Assembly: GCA_965279565.1 (NCBI GenBank)
Contig: OZ257249.1
Span: 1,612,001 to 1,676,000, forward strand
Direction: 5' to 3'
DNA: 64,000 nt
Source: Tagaea sp965279565
Lineage (GTDB): Bacteria > Pseudomonadota > Alphaproteobacteria > CACIAM-22H2
The first letter of the stretch is position 1. The number at the start of each line of letters is the position of its first letter. Of the stretch, positions 17,063 to 25,057 are shown piece after piece. The notes below the pieces were generated by a model. The model was not told the origin of the DNA and searched no databases. It was given only the letters and a program-made list of their open reading frames with translations. The translations under genes and the position numbers were made by a program.

Positions 17063-18723
17063 AGCTCACGGTCCGCCAGTTCCGCCTTTCCAGCGGACTC
17101 GTGCTGTTCGCCTATGTCGGATTCCATCTGCTCAACCACGCGACGATGGCCGCCTCGCTCGCGGCGGCCGAGGCCTATGCCGGGGTGATGTTCGCCTTCG
17201 TGCGCCTGTGGCCGGTGCAGATCGTTCTCTACGGCGCGCTCGGCGTGCATTTCGCGCTCGCGATCTACGCCCTCTATTCGCGGCGCGACCTTCGCGCCAT
17301 GTCGCGCGGCGAGACGATGCAGCTCGTCGCCGGCCTGCTGATCGTCCCGCTGATGGCCAATCATGTGGTGCCCGCACGCCTCGGGCCCGCCCTGCTGGAC
17401 ACCACGCCCTACCACACGCTGATCGTGCTGATCGGCACGAAGTTCGACCCGCTGGGCGGCGTGATGATCCTTGCCGGCCTCGTGCTCGCCTGGACGCATG
17501 GCTGCATCGGCATGCATTACTGGCTGCGCCTGAAGCCGTTCTATCCGCGCGTGCGGATGATCCTGCTCGGCCTCGCCGTGGCGCTCGCGACGGCGGCACT
17601 TGCCGGCTATCTCGCCGGTGCGCGCGAAGTCGCCGCCCTCTATGCCGACGAAGCCTGGCGCGCGTCGCTGCCGCAGCGCTACCGCACGCCGGACGCGCAA
17701 GGCGGCGCACTGCTCGAATCGATCCGCTACGCCATCTACGCCTTCTGGGCATTGTGCGTGGGCGGGGCATTGCTGGCCCGGCGCGTGCGCGACTGGGCCG
17801 AGCACCGTGCGGGACGCTTCGCGGTCGCGTATCCCGACGGGCAGGTTTCCGTCCTGCCGCTGGGGGCGACGATCCTCGACGCGAGCCGGGCGGGCCGCGT
17901 GCCGCATGCGTCCGTGTGCGGCGGACGCGGGCGCTGCTCGACCTGCCGCGTGCGCATCGAACGCGGTGCCGCGAACGTGCCGGCCGCTGCACCGGACGAG
18001 CTTGCCGTCCTAGCGCGCGTCGGCGCACCGCCCGGCGTGCGTCTCGCCTGCCAGGCGCGGCCGACCGGCGACGTCGCCGTGGTGCCGCTGCTGCCGGCCA
18101 ATGCCGGTCCGCAGGCGGCAAGGCGCACCGAGCGCGACGCGGCCGGCAGCGAGAAGACAATCGCCGTCATGTTCGCCGACCTGCGTGGCTTCACGACGCT
18201 GTCGGAAGCCAAGCTTCCCTACGACGTCGTCTTCCTGCTCAACCGCTATTTCGCCGAGATGGGGGCCGCAATCGAGAAATCGGGCGGGCGGCTCGACAAG
18301 TTCGTCGGCGACGGCATCGTGGCGCTGTTCGGCGTGGAAAGCGGGCCGACGAAGGGCACGCGCGAAGCCATCGCCGGTGCCAAGGCGATGATCGAACGCC
18401 TTGTCGCACTCAACGAAGCCCTCTCGCACGACCTGCCGGCACCCTTGCGCATCGGCATCGGCATCCACACGGGCCCGGCCATCGTCGGCGAGATGGGCTA
18501 TGCGCAGGCGCGCCAGTTCACCGCCATCGGCGACACGGTCAACACCGCCAGCCGGCTCGAGGCGCTGACCAAGAAATTCGGCGCCGAACTGCTGCTGTCG
18601 GCCGATGCGGTCGCGGCAAGCGGGCTCGACCTGTCCGCGTTTCCGGAAGCGACGACCGACATCCGCGGCCGGCAGGGCACGCTCGCCGTGCGCGTGATCG
18701 CGGATACGCGCGCGTTGCCCTAG
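17059..18723 (+). CDS. CyaC-like membrane adenylate cyclase with haem anchor and [2Fe-2S] domain
   Basis: 554-aa class III cyclase with three parts. (1) Residues 1-245: six hydrophobic helices carrying membrane histidines (H23, H27, H64, H102, H147, H153), resembling the di-haem b anchor of succinate dehydrogenases. (2) Residues about 255-345: plant-type ferredoxin with C287-x5-C293-x2-C296...C331. (3) Residues about 365-550: cyclase domain with metal Asp374 (MFADLRGFTTLSE), Asp418 (FVGDGIVALFG) and AIGDTVNTASRLEALTKK. This is the architecture reported for Sinorhizobium meliloti CyaC, where quinone redox state controls cAMP synthesis. ATP rather than GTP is inferred by homology. GTG start overlaps the plsC stop; last gene of the coupled run, convergent with the next. 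Confidence 0.88.
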   Translation: MKLTVRQFRLSSGLVLFAYVGFHLLNHATMAASLAAAEAYAGVMFAFVRLWPVQIVLYGALGVHFALAIYALYSRRDLRAMSRGETMQLVAGLLIVPLMANHVVPARLGPALLDTTPYHTLIVLIGTKFDPLGGVMILAGLVLAWTHGCIGMHYWLRLKPFYPRVRMILLGLAVALATAALAGYLAGAREVAALYADEAWRASLPQRYRTPDAQGGALLESIRYAIYAFWALCVGGALLARRVRDWAEHRAGRFAVAYPDGQVSVLPLGATILDASRAGRVPHASVCGGRGRCSTCRVRIERGAANVPAAAPDELAVLARVGAPPGVRLACQARPTGDVAVVPLLPANAGPQAARRTERDAAGSEKTIAVMFADLRGFTTLSEAKLPYDVVFLLNRYFAEMGAAIEKSGGRLDKFVGDGIVALFGVESGPTKGTREAIAGAKAMIERLVALNEALSHDLPAPLRIGIGIHTGPAIVGEMGYAQARQFTAIGDTVNTASRLEALTKKFGAELLLSADAVAASGLDLSAFPEATTDIRGRQGTLAVRVIADTRALP

Positions 18724-18724
18724 C

Positions 18725-19183
18725 TCAGGCGTAGGACGGCGGCCCGGGAAAGCGGTCCAGATAGGCCCGGGCCCGCGGCATCGCGTCGTGCAGGAACTGC
18801 CCCGGTTCGCGCAGCCAAAGCCCGTCGAAGCTGCGCGAAGCCGCTTCCGAGAGAAGGACGTGCCGCGGCAGTTCGACCAGTTGCAGTTCCCAATCCGGCC
18901 ACCACCGGCGCGCCCTGCGGGCCGTGTGCTCGAAATAAAACTCGCGCTCGACGTATCCGTGATAGTCGAACACCCAGCATTCCGTCGCGACCACGATGTG
19001 GTTGCTCGGCTGACGCGCGTTCGGCTTGAGCCACAGAACCTTTGCATCGGCAGGGCCGTATCGTTCCAGGAATGCGGCCGCCAGGATGTGGCAAGCACCG
19101 CAGGCGAAGAAGACACGGTCGGGCAGCGCCCAGCGCATCGACGGATCCTTCTTCGAGTATCCCTTTGTCCGGATCCGGTACAT
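18725..19183 (-). CDS. Conserved-looking hypothetical protein with CGAC motif
   Basis: 152-aa protein I do not recognise. Starts MYRIRTKGYSKKDPSMRW; FFACGACHILAAAFLE contains a CxxC-like pair (C-G-A-C-H) in a short hydrophobic helix, then ATECWVFDYHGYVEREFYFEHTARRARRWW, rich in aromatics and His. No signal peptide or clear TM. The Cys-Gly-Ala-Cys-His segment could bind metal or form a catalytic Cys-His pair, but no transglutaminase or peptidase fold is evident. Starts 11 bp after the GNAT stop, so it is probably cotranscribed with it; stop lies 1 bp beyond the convergent cyclase stop. Codon use is like its neighbours. Confidence 0.7.
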   Translation of the reverse strand: MYRIRTKGYSKKDPSMRWALPDRVFFACGACHILAAAFLERYGPADAKVLWLKPNARQPSNHIVVATECWVFDYHGYVEREFYFEHTARRARRWWPDWELQLVELPRHVLLSEAASRSFDGLWLREPGQFLHDAMPRARAYLDRFPGPPSYA

Positions 19184-19194
19184 GTGTCGGCCGC

Positions 19195-19665
19195 CTACGC
19201 GATCCGATCCGGCACAGTCTTGACGAAATGGACGCGGTTGCCGTCGCCGAACGGCTCCTCGCGTTCGATCGCGTAGCCGCGCTTCAGGTACCAGTCGACA
19301 TTCGTGCCCATGCGGCTGTGCGTGTAGAGGCGCATCAGCGGCAGCTTCAGTCCGCGCGCGACCTGCTCTGCGCGTTCGAGGATCGTATCGCCCAACCCGC
19401 GGCGCTGGGCTTCCGGGAGTACTGCGATGTTCTCGACCAGCAGGTAGCCGTCCATCGGTACAAGCTCGACGCCGGCCACGACCTTGCCGTCGATCTCGAC
19501 GAACTCGACATGATGCGCGCGCACGGCCGCGTCGTGGTCGGCCACCATCGGGCGCGGCTCGCGGCCGACCGGGCCGACCCACTTGGCATAGGCGGTGCGC
19601 GTGATCGTGCGCAGCAGCGGGCCTTCGTCGGCGCGCGCGCGGCGGAAGATCGGGGCGGCAGCCAT
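19195..19665 (-). CDS. GNAT-family N-acetyltransferase
   Basis: 156-aa acetyl-CoA-dependent acetyltransferase of unknown substrate. The beta4-alpha3 region reads VENIAVLPEAQRRGLGDTILERAEQVA, the V(x)PxxQRRGLG acetyl-CoA pyrophosphate loop; RLYTHSRMGTNVDWYLKRGYAIEREE is the usual C-terminal 'y...GF' segment. Single domain covering the full length. ATG 19665 lies 1 bp below the stop of the M23 gene, so it is coupled to xseA-M23 transcription. Confidence 0.88.
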   Translation of the reverse strand: MAAAPIFRRARADEGPLLRTITRTAYAKWVGPVGREPRPMVADHDAAVRAHHVEFVEIDGKVVAGVELVPMDGYLLVENIAVLPEAQRRGLGDTILERAEQVARGLKLPLMRLYTHSRMGTNVDWYLKRGYAIEREEPFGDGNRVHFVKTVPDRIA

Positions 19666-19666
19666 C

Positions 19667-20470
19667 CTATTCCTCGCGCATCGGCGGCACGACGAGGGCG
19701 GGATCGAGCCGCACGTCGAACCACGTCATGCCCCAGTGCAGATGCGCACCCGTCACGCGGCCCGTGGCGCCCAGTGCGGCAATCGGATCACCCTTGCGCA
19801 CGCGTGCGCCCACCGCCACGTCGATGCGCGACAGGTGCGCGTAGATGGTGCTGAGCCCGTGGCCGTGGTCGAGGACGACCGTGCCGCCGGTGAAGAACAG
19901 GTCGGGCTCGGAGAGCGACACGATGCCGTCGGCCGCCGCCAGCACTGGTGTTCCGACCGGCTGCACGACATCCACGCCCAGATGGGGTGCGCGCGGCTGG
20001 CCGTTCAGGATGCGCTGGCTGCCATAGACGCCGCTGATCCGCCCGACGACCGGCCACCGGAAGCCGCCGGCGAACAGCGTTTCGGGCGTGTCGCGCCGGC
20101 GTGCGGCGACGAGCTTCACGTTCTCCTCGGCGATGCGCGCCAGTGCGGCGGGATCGGGTGACACCTGCGCTTCGGGCAGGCCGTCGATGCGCTGGATGTC
20201 GAACTTGCGCGCCACGACGGCGAGATCGAGCGTGCGTGCGGCACCGCCTGCGGCAATTTCGAGCCGGGCCGCGCGCGCCTCGCGTGCGAAGCCGATCACG
20301 AAGCGCCCGTCGGGCGCCACGCGCACCGGCCGCCCGTCGAGCGAAACGGATGCGCCGGGCACCGTGCGGCCGAAAACGACGCCGCCCTGTACGATCTTCC
20401 CGTCGAACGAGATTTCCTGTGCGGCAGCCGGTGCCGCAAGCAGGGCCAGCAGCACCGCGAGACGCTTCAC
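19667..20470 (-). CDS. Secreted M23 (LytM-type) metallopeptidase
   Basis: 267 aa. Signal peptide VKRLAVLLALLAAPAAAQ, a small N-terminal beta domain, and a C-terminal lysostaphin/LytM domain (about residues 145-260). The zinc site is present: HLGVD (H and D) and HLHWG (second HxH), with GxVxxxxDLFFTGGTVVLDHGHGL between. Likely a D,D-endopeptidase cleaving peptidoglycan crosslinks in the periplasm, or a degenerate amidase activator; since the His/Asp set is intact, activity is expected. Start GTG at 20470 overlaps the xseA stop (GTGA). Confidence 0.9.
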   Translation of the reverse strand: MKRLAVLLALLAAPAAAQEISFDGKIVQGGVVFGRTVPGASVSLDGRPVRVAPDGRFVIGFAREARAARLEIAAGGAARTLDLAVVARKFDIQRIDGLPEAQVSPDPAALARIAEENVKLVAARRRDTPETLFAGGFRWPVVGRISGVYGSQRILNGQPRAPHLGVDVVQPVGTPVLAAADGIVSLSEPDLFFTGGTVVLDHGHGLSTIYAHLSRIDVAVGARVRKGDPIAALGATGRVTGAHLHWGMTWFDVRLDPALVVPPMREE

Positions 20471-21936
20471 AGCAGCGAACCCTGCTTGGCGGGCGGCGCG
20501 CCGGGGCTGCGCGGCTTCTTCTCGCCGTCGATGGTGGCGGCGGCCTTGCCGTCGGCGAAGGTAAGCGTGACGTTCGCCCCCGGCTTCGCCTTCGCGGCCG
20601 ACTGGATCGGCTTGCCGTCGGCATCGCTGACGAGCGCGAAGCCGCGTTCGAGCACCTTCTTGTACGAAACGCTTTCGAGCAGCTTGTCGAGTGCGGCAAG
20701 GCGCTGGCCGCGCACCTCGATCCCGCGCGCGGTCCCCGCCTTGGCGCGCGCCAGCAGGTCGACGAGGTGTGCCGTCTCGCGCGCAAGTGCTGTCCGGCGC
20801 GCACCGGCATTGGCCGCGAGCGACCCGCCGAGGCGCAGCAACTGGCCGCGCGCGCGTTCGAGCTGCGTCTTCGGGTCGGGCAGGCGTGCCCCCAGCTCCA
20901 GCGTGCGGCGCTTTCGCGCGTCGAGGCTGGCGACGATGGCAAGCTTCAGCCGTTCGCCGCGCTCGTCCACGCGTTGCGCGCGCTCGTCGAGCATGCGCTT
21001 GGGATCGCCAAGTGCGCGCGCCGCCGCGGCGATGCGCGTGCGCCGCTCGTCGAGCGTGCGTTCGAGGCTGGCTTCGAGCGTGGCGCCCGCGCGCGCGATG
21101 CGTGCGGCCAGTTCCTGGCGCACGGGGACCACCATTTCGGCCGCCGCCGTCGGCGTGGGGGCGCGCATGTCGGACGCGAAATCGATCAGCGTCGTGTCGG
21201 TCTCGTGGCCGACGGCGGAGACGAGCGGGATCTCGCTCTCGGCCGCCGCGCGCACGACGATTTCCTCGTTGAAGGCCATCAGGTCTTCGAGGCTGCCGCC
21301 GCCGCGCGCGACGATCAGCACGTCGGGGCGCGGCACCTTGCCGCCGGGCGGCAGCGCGTTGAAGCCGCGGATCGCGGTCGCGACCTGTTCGGCCGCCCCT
21401 TCGCCCTGGACGGCCACCGGCCACACGATGACGTGGCGCGGGAAACGGTCGGCAAGGCGATGCAGGATGTCGCGGATCACCGCCCCGGTCGGCGACGTGA
21501 TCACGCCGATGACGTCGGGCAGATACGGCAGCCTGCGCTTGCGGCCCTGCTCGAACAGGCCTTCGGCGGCAAGGCGCTTCTTGCGGTCCTCGATCAGCTT
21601 CAGCAGCGCGCCCTGGCCGGCCAGCTCCATGCGCTCGACGACGATCTGGTATTTCGAGCGGCCGGGATAGGTGGTCAGCCGGCCGGTCGCGACGACCTCC
21701 ATGCCGTCCTCGGGCTTGATGCCGAGCTTGCCGGCCGAGCCGCGCCAGCACACGCCGTCGATGGCGGCATCCGCGTCCTTCAGCGAGAAATAGAGGTGGC
21801 CCGAGGAGTGGCGCTTGAAGCCGGAAATCTCGCCGCGCACGCGCACGATCTCGAAATTGTCCTCGACCGTGCGCTTGACGGCCTGGGACAGTTCGGAGAC
21901 GGAATATTCCGGCAGGTTGCCGCGCGGGTCGGTCAT
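20467..21936 (-). CDS. xseA: Exodeoxyribonuclease VII large subunit XseA
   Basis: 489-aa large subunit of exonuclease VII, which with XseB degrades single-stranded DNA in both directions. N-terminal OB-fold (about 15-110: YSVSELSQAVKRTVEDNF...VRVRGEISGFK), the catalytic domain with IGVITSPTGAVIRDILHRL, RGGGSLEDLMAFNEE and SAVGHETDTTLIDFASDMRAPTPTAAAE, all hallmarks, then a long coiled coil (about 280-430). xseB is not in the window. Divergent from purD with 60 bp between, including TATGAT at 21953 as a possible purD -10. Confidence 0.96.
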   Translation of the reverse strand: MTDPRGNLPEYSVSELSQAVKRTVEDNFEIVRVRGEISGFKRHSSGHLYFSLKDADAAIDGVCWRGSAGKLGIKPEDGMEVVATGRLTTYPGRSKYQIVVERMELAGQGALLKLIEDRKKRLAAEGLFEQGRKRRLPYLPDVIGVITSPTGAVIRDILHRLADRFPRHVIVWPVAVQGEGAAEQVATAIRGFNALPPGGKVPRPDVLIVARGGGSLEDLMAFNEEIVVRAAAESEIPLVSAVGHETDTTLIDFASDMRAPTPTAAAEMVVPVRQELAARIARAGATLEASLERTLDERRTRIAAAARALGDPKRMLDERAQRVDERGERLKLAIVASLDARKRRTLELGARLPDPKTQLERARGQLLRLGGSLAANAGARRTALARETAHLVDLLARAKAGTARGIEVRGQRLAALDKLLESVSYKKVLERGFALVSDADGKPIQSAAKAKPGANVTLTFADGKAAATIDGEKKPRSPGAPPAKQGSLL

Positions 21937-21996
21937 GGCGTTGCCCCGTCTTTATGATACAAGCCGTGCGGTTTGAATAGCAGGAGTGCTGGTCGG

Positions 21997-23271
21997 ATGC
22001 GGATTCTGGTCGTCGGTTCGGGCGGGCGCGAACACGCGCTGTGCTGGTCGATCGCGGCATCGCCGCTATGCACCAAACTCTTCTGCGCACCGGGCAATGC
22101 CGGGATCGCCGCCGAGGCCGAATGCGTGCCGGTCGCGGCGATGGATCTCGACGGCATCGTGGATCTCGCGAAGCGCGAGAAGATCGATTTCGTCGTCGTC
22201 GGCCCCGAGGACCCGCTGGCCGCCGGGCTGGTGGACAGGCTTGCCGCCGCCGGCATCAAGGCCTTCGGGCCCGACGCGGCCGCCGCCCGCCTCGAAGGCT
22301 CCAAGGGCTTCATGAAGGATTTCTGCGCGCGGCACGGGATTCCCACCGCTTCCTACGCGCGCTTCACCGACCGCGACAAGGCAAAGAATTATATTCGGGC
22401 ACAAGGTGCGCCCATCGTCGTCAAGACCGACGGGCTTGCCGCCGGCAAGGGCGTGGTCGTGGCGACGAGCGTGGAAGAGGCGCTCGCGGCCGTCGATGCC
22501 GCGATGCGCGACAAGCGCTTCGGTGCCGCCGGGGCCGAGCTCGTCATCGAAGGCTTCCTCGACGGCGTGGAGGCGAGCTTCTTCGCCCTGTGCGACGGGA
22601 CAAACGCGCTGCCGCTGGCCGCAGCCCAGGACCACAAGCGCGTGGGCGACGGCGATACCGGTCCCAACACCGGCGGCATGGGCGCCTATTCGCCGACACC
22701 CGTGTGCGACGCCGCCATGCAGGACCGCGTGATGAAGGAGATCGTCCTTCCCACGCTCGCCGGCATGAAGAAGGAAGGCTGCCCCTTCAAGGGCGTGCTG
22801 TTCGTCGGGCTGATGATCGGCGAGAAGGGCCCGCGGCTGATCGAGTTCAACGTGCGTTTCGGCGATCCGGAAACCCAGGTGTTGATCCCGCGTCTCAAGT
22901 CCGACCTGCTGCCGGCCCTGATCGCGTCGGCCGACGGCGGGCTCGACCGGTTCCAGCTGCGCTGGCACGACGACACGGCGCTGTGCGTCGTCATGGCGGC
23001 CGAGGGCTATCCCGAAACGCCGCGCAAGGGCACCGAGATCCGCGGACTCGGCGAAGCGGCGAAAGTGCCGGGCGTGACGGTGTTCCATGCCGGCACGAAA
23101 CCGGACGGTTCGCGCGTGCTCGCCAACGGGGGCCGCGTGCTCGGCATCGTCGGGCGCGGCAAGGATGCGAAAGCCGCGCAGACGCAGGCCTATGCCGCCG
23201 TCGACAAGATCGACTGGCCCGAAGGCTTCTGCCGGCGCGACATCGGCTGGCAGGTCGCCGGCAAGCGATGA
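21997..23271 (+). CDS. purD: Phosphoribosylamine-glycine ligase PurD
   Basis: 424-aa ATP-grasp enzyme joining 5-phosphoribosylamine and glycine to form GAR, step 2 of purine synthesis. Start MRILVVGSGGREHAL at ATG 21997, with CAGGAG about 10 nt upstream, better than an upstream frame opening at 21973. GxxVDRLAAAGI, KTDGLAAGKGV (ATP-binding loop), DHKRVGDGDTGPNTGGMGAYSP and EFNVRFGDPETQ are all present. The stop overlaps the ATG of the downstream beta-lactamase-fold gene. Confidence 0.97.
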   Translation: MRILVVGSGGREHALCWSIAASPLCTKLFCAPGNAGIAAEAECVPVAAMDLDGIVDLAKREKIDFVVVGPEDPLAAGLVDRLAAAGIKAFGPDAAAARLEGSKGFMKDFCARHGIPTASYARFTDRDKAKNYIRAQGAPIVVKTDGLAAGKGVVVATSVEEALAAVDAAMRDKRFGAAGAELVIEGFLDGVEASFFALCDGTNALPLAAAQDHKRVGDGDTGPNTGGMGAYSPTPVCDAAMQDRVMKEIVLPTLAGMKKEGCPFKGVLFVGLMIGEKGPRLIEFNVRFGDPETQVLIPRLKSDLLPALIASADGGLDRFQLRWHDDTALCVVMAAEGYPETPRKGTEIRGLGEAAKVPGVTVFHAGTKPDGSRVLANGGRVLGIVGRGKDAKAAQTQAYAAVDKIDWPEGFCRRDIGWQVAGKR

Positions 23272-24287
23272 GCGTCGCCTACACGCACGAGACGCCGCCC
23301 GCGGCCGGCGCCACGCTGGAAATCCAGCCGGGCCTGCGCTGGGTGCGCATGCCGCTGCCGTTCCCGCCCGACCACATAAACCTGTGGCTGCTCGACGACG
23401 GCGAAGCGGGCACCGCCATCGTCGATACGGGCCTCGCGCGCGACGACACGAAGGCGCACTGGCTTTCCGCACTCGGCGACGACACGGTCAGCCGCGTCGT
23501 CTGCACGCATTTCCATCCCGACCATATGGGTCTCGCCGCGTGGCTGTGCGAACGCTTCGGCGTGGAGTTGTGGACGACGCTCGGCGAATACTACACCGCG
23601 CGCGCGATCCACGCGCAGGGTTCGCCCGCCGATGTCGCGCACAGGGTCGCGTTCTACACGGCCAACGGGATCGGGGCCGACGCGATAGGCGCCTTCGCCA
23701 GCCCCGACAACATCTACCGGCGCGGCGTGCCCGACCTGCCGTCGCACTACCGGCGCATCCATTCCGACACGAAGCTGCGCGTCGGCGACGAGGACTGGCA
23801 GCCCATCGTCGGGCGCGGCCACTGCCCGGAACATGCCTGCCTGTGGTCGAAGAAGCGCGGCGTGCTGATCGGCGGCGACATCCTGCTGCCGCGCATCACG
23901 CCCAATATCGGCGTGTGGCCGACCGAACCCTTCGCCGATCCGCTGCGCGACTATCTCGCGTGCCTCGACGGCTTCGCGCATCTGCCCGACGACACGCTGA
24001 TCCTGCCGGCACACGGCTTCCCCTATCGCGGCGTGCACGGCCGCATCGCGGCGATCCGCGCACACCACGAGGAACGCCTCGATCTGCTGCGCGCCGAGAT
24101 CGCGAAGCGCGCCGACGGCCTCAGCGGAGCCGACTGTTTCACGCTGCTGTTCCGCCGCGAGATCGGCCCGCACAATGTGGGCCTCGCCACCGGCGAGGCG
24201 CTCGCCCACCTGCACCTGATCGAAAGCCGCGGCCAGGCCCGCCGCGTGCAGGACGGAGCCGGCGTGTGGCGGTTCGTGGCGGTGTAG
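23268..24287 (+). CDS. MBL-fold metallo-hydrolase
   Basis: 339-aa metallo-beta-lactamase-fold hydrolase with the dinuclear zinc motif THFHPDHMG (HxHxDH), a third-ligand region GRGHCPEHACLW, GGDILLPRI and a late His in LPAHGFPYRG. A C-terminal ~80-residue helical extension after the core resembles members that act on glutathione or CoA thioesters or lactones, but substrate cannot be assigned. Start ATG 23268 overlaps the purD stop (ATGA), so it is expressed with purD; no metabolic link is obvious. Confidence 0.88.
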   Translation: MSVAYTHETPPAAGATLEIQPGLRWVRMPLPFPPDHINLWLLDDGEAGTAIVDTGLARDDTKAHWLSALGDDTVSRVVCTHFHPDHMGLAAWLCERFGVELWTTLGEYYTARAIHAQGSPADVAHRVAFYTANGIGADAIGAFASPDNIYRRGVPDLPSHYRRIHSDTKLRVGDEDWQPIVGRGHCPEHACLWSKKRGVLIGGDILLPRITPNIGVWPTEPFADPLRDYLACLDGFAHLPDDTLILPAHGFPYRGVHGRIAAIRAHHEERLDLLRAEIAKRADGLSGADCFTLLFRREIGPHNVGLATGEALAHLHLIESRGQARRVQDGAGVWRFVAV

Positions 24288-24299
24288 TATGGTGCACGC

Positions 24300-24566
24300 A
24301 TGACGCAGATCGATGCCGCGAGGGCCGCACGGCACTTTTCCAAGCTCCTTGCCTTGGTCGAGGCGGGCAGGAGCGTGACGATCACGCGTCATGGCAAGCC
24401 GATTGCCAGGATCGTACCGCTTAGCCGCTCAACCGGAGACGCTCGAGCGCGCGAAAGGCTTCGCAGATGCCTTGCCACCGGGTGGCCGATGGGCGGTGGC
24501 AAGCCGACTGGTGATGAGCGAACGGGTAGGGTTGTCGCGGCAAAAAACGCGCGCGATCTGCCTTAG
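24300..24566 (+). CDS. Phd/YefM-type antitoxin, partnerless and probably decayed
   Basis: 88 aa. The first 42 residues, including IDAARAARHFSKLLALVEAG and VTITRHGKPIARIVPL, are a good Phd/YefM DNA-binding domain, which normally represses its operon and neutralises a PIN, Doc or RelE-type toxin. After residue 42 the sequence loses the expected acidic helix; GWPMGGGKPTGDERTG faintly recalls the usual GGGRxTRDExHER ending, but the frame then runs on to overlap the tadA stop. No toxin gene follows: tadA is convergent immediately after. Best read as an orphan antitoxin or remnant with a damaged C-terminus. Confidence 0.6.
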   Translation: MTQIDAARAARHFSKLLALVEAGRSVTITRHGKPIARIVPLSRSTGDARARERLRRCLATGWPMGGGKPTGDERTGRVVAAKNARDLP

Positions 24567-25012
24567 CGCCGCGCCTTGAAGAATTCGCGCAGCTGTTCGG
24601 AAGCCGCCGCCTCGCCGATCCCGCCGTAAAGCTCGGGCCGGTGGTTGCACCCGGGCTGCGCGAAGATGCGCGGGCCGTTTTCCACGCCACCCGCCTTGGG
24701 GTCCGACGCCGCCCAGTAGAGCCGGCGAAGACGTGCAAACGCGATCGCCTGCGCGCACATCGGGCAGGGCTCCAGCGTGACGTAGAGGTCGAGCCCTTCG
24801 AGCCGTTTCGCACCCAGTTTGGCCGCCGCCGCGCGGATCGCCAGCATCTCGGCATGCGCGGTCGGGTCGCGGTCGCGCTCGACGCGGTTGTGCGCCCGGG
24901 CGACGACATTGCCCGTCGCCCCGTCGACCAGGACTGCCCCGACCGGCACTTCGCCTGCCTTCGCCGCCTCGGCCGCCTCGTCCAGCGCCATGCCCATGAA
25001 ATCGTCCGCCAT
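24563..25012 (-). CDS. tadA: tRNA-specific adenosine deaminase TadA
   Basis: 149-aa zinc deaminase that converts A34 to inosine in tRNA-Arg(ACG), letting it read CGN codons; essential in most bacteria. Zinc/catalytic motifs THAEML (H and general-base Glu) and TLEPCPMC are intact, with GAVLVDG and NRVERDRDPTAHAEM around them. Start ATG 25012 gives MADDFMGMALDEA. Its 3' end overlaps the remnant antitoxin frame by 4 bp; divergent from the C26 gene with 45 bp between. Confidence 0.94.
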   Translation of the reverse strand: MADDFMGMALDEAAEAAKAGEVPVGAVLVDGATGNVVARAHNRVERDRDPTAHAEMLAIRAAAAKLGAKRLEGLDLYVTLEPCPMCAQAIAFARLRRLYWAASDPKAGGVENGPRIFAQPGCNHRPELYGGIGEAAASEQLREFFKARR

Positions 25013-25057
25013 GCCCCAGCGTTTACGCCGGAATCGCCGCCGTGATAAGAGGGACGC

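Noticed and set aside
24391..24579. Separate 62-aa gene overlapping the antitoxin
   Set aside because: Out-of-frame reading with no start signal; at most it shows where a frameshift in the antitoxin might lie.
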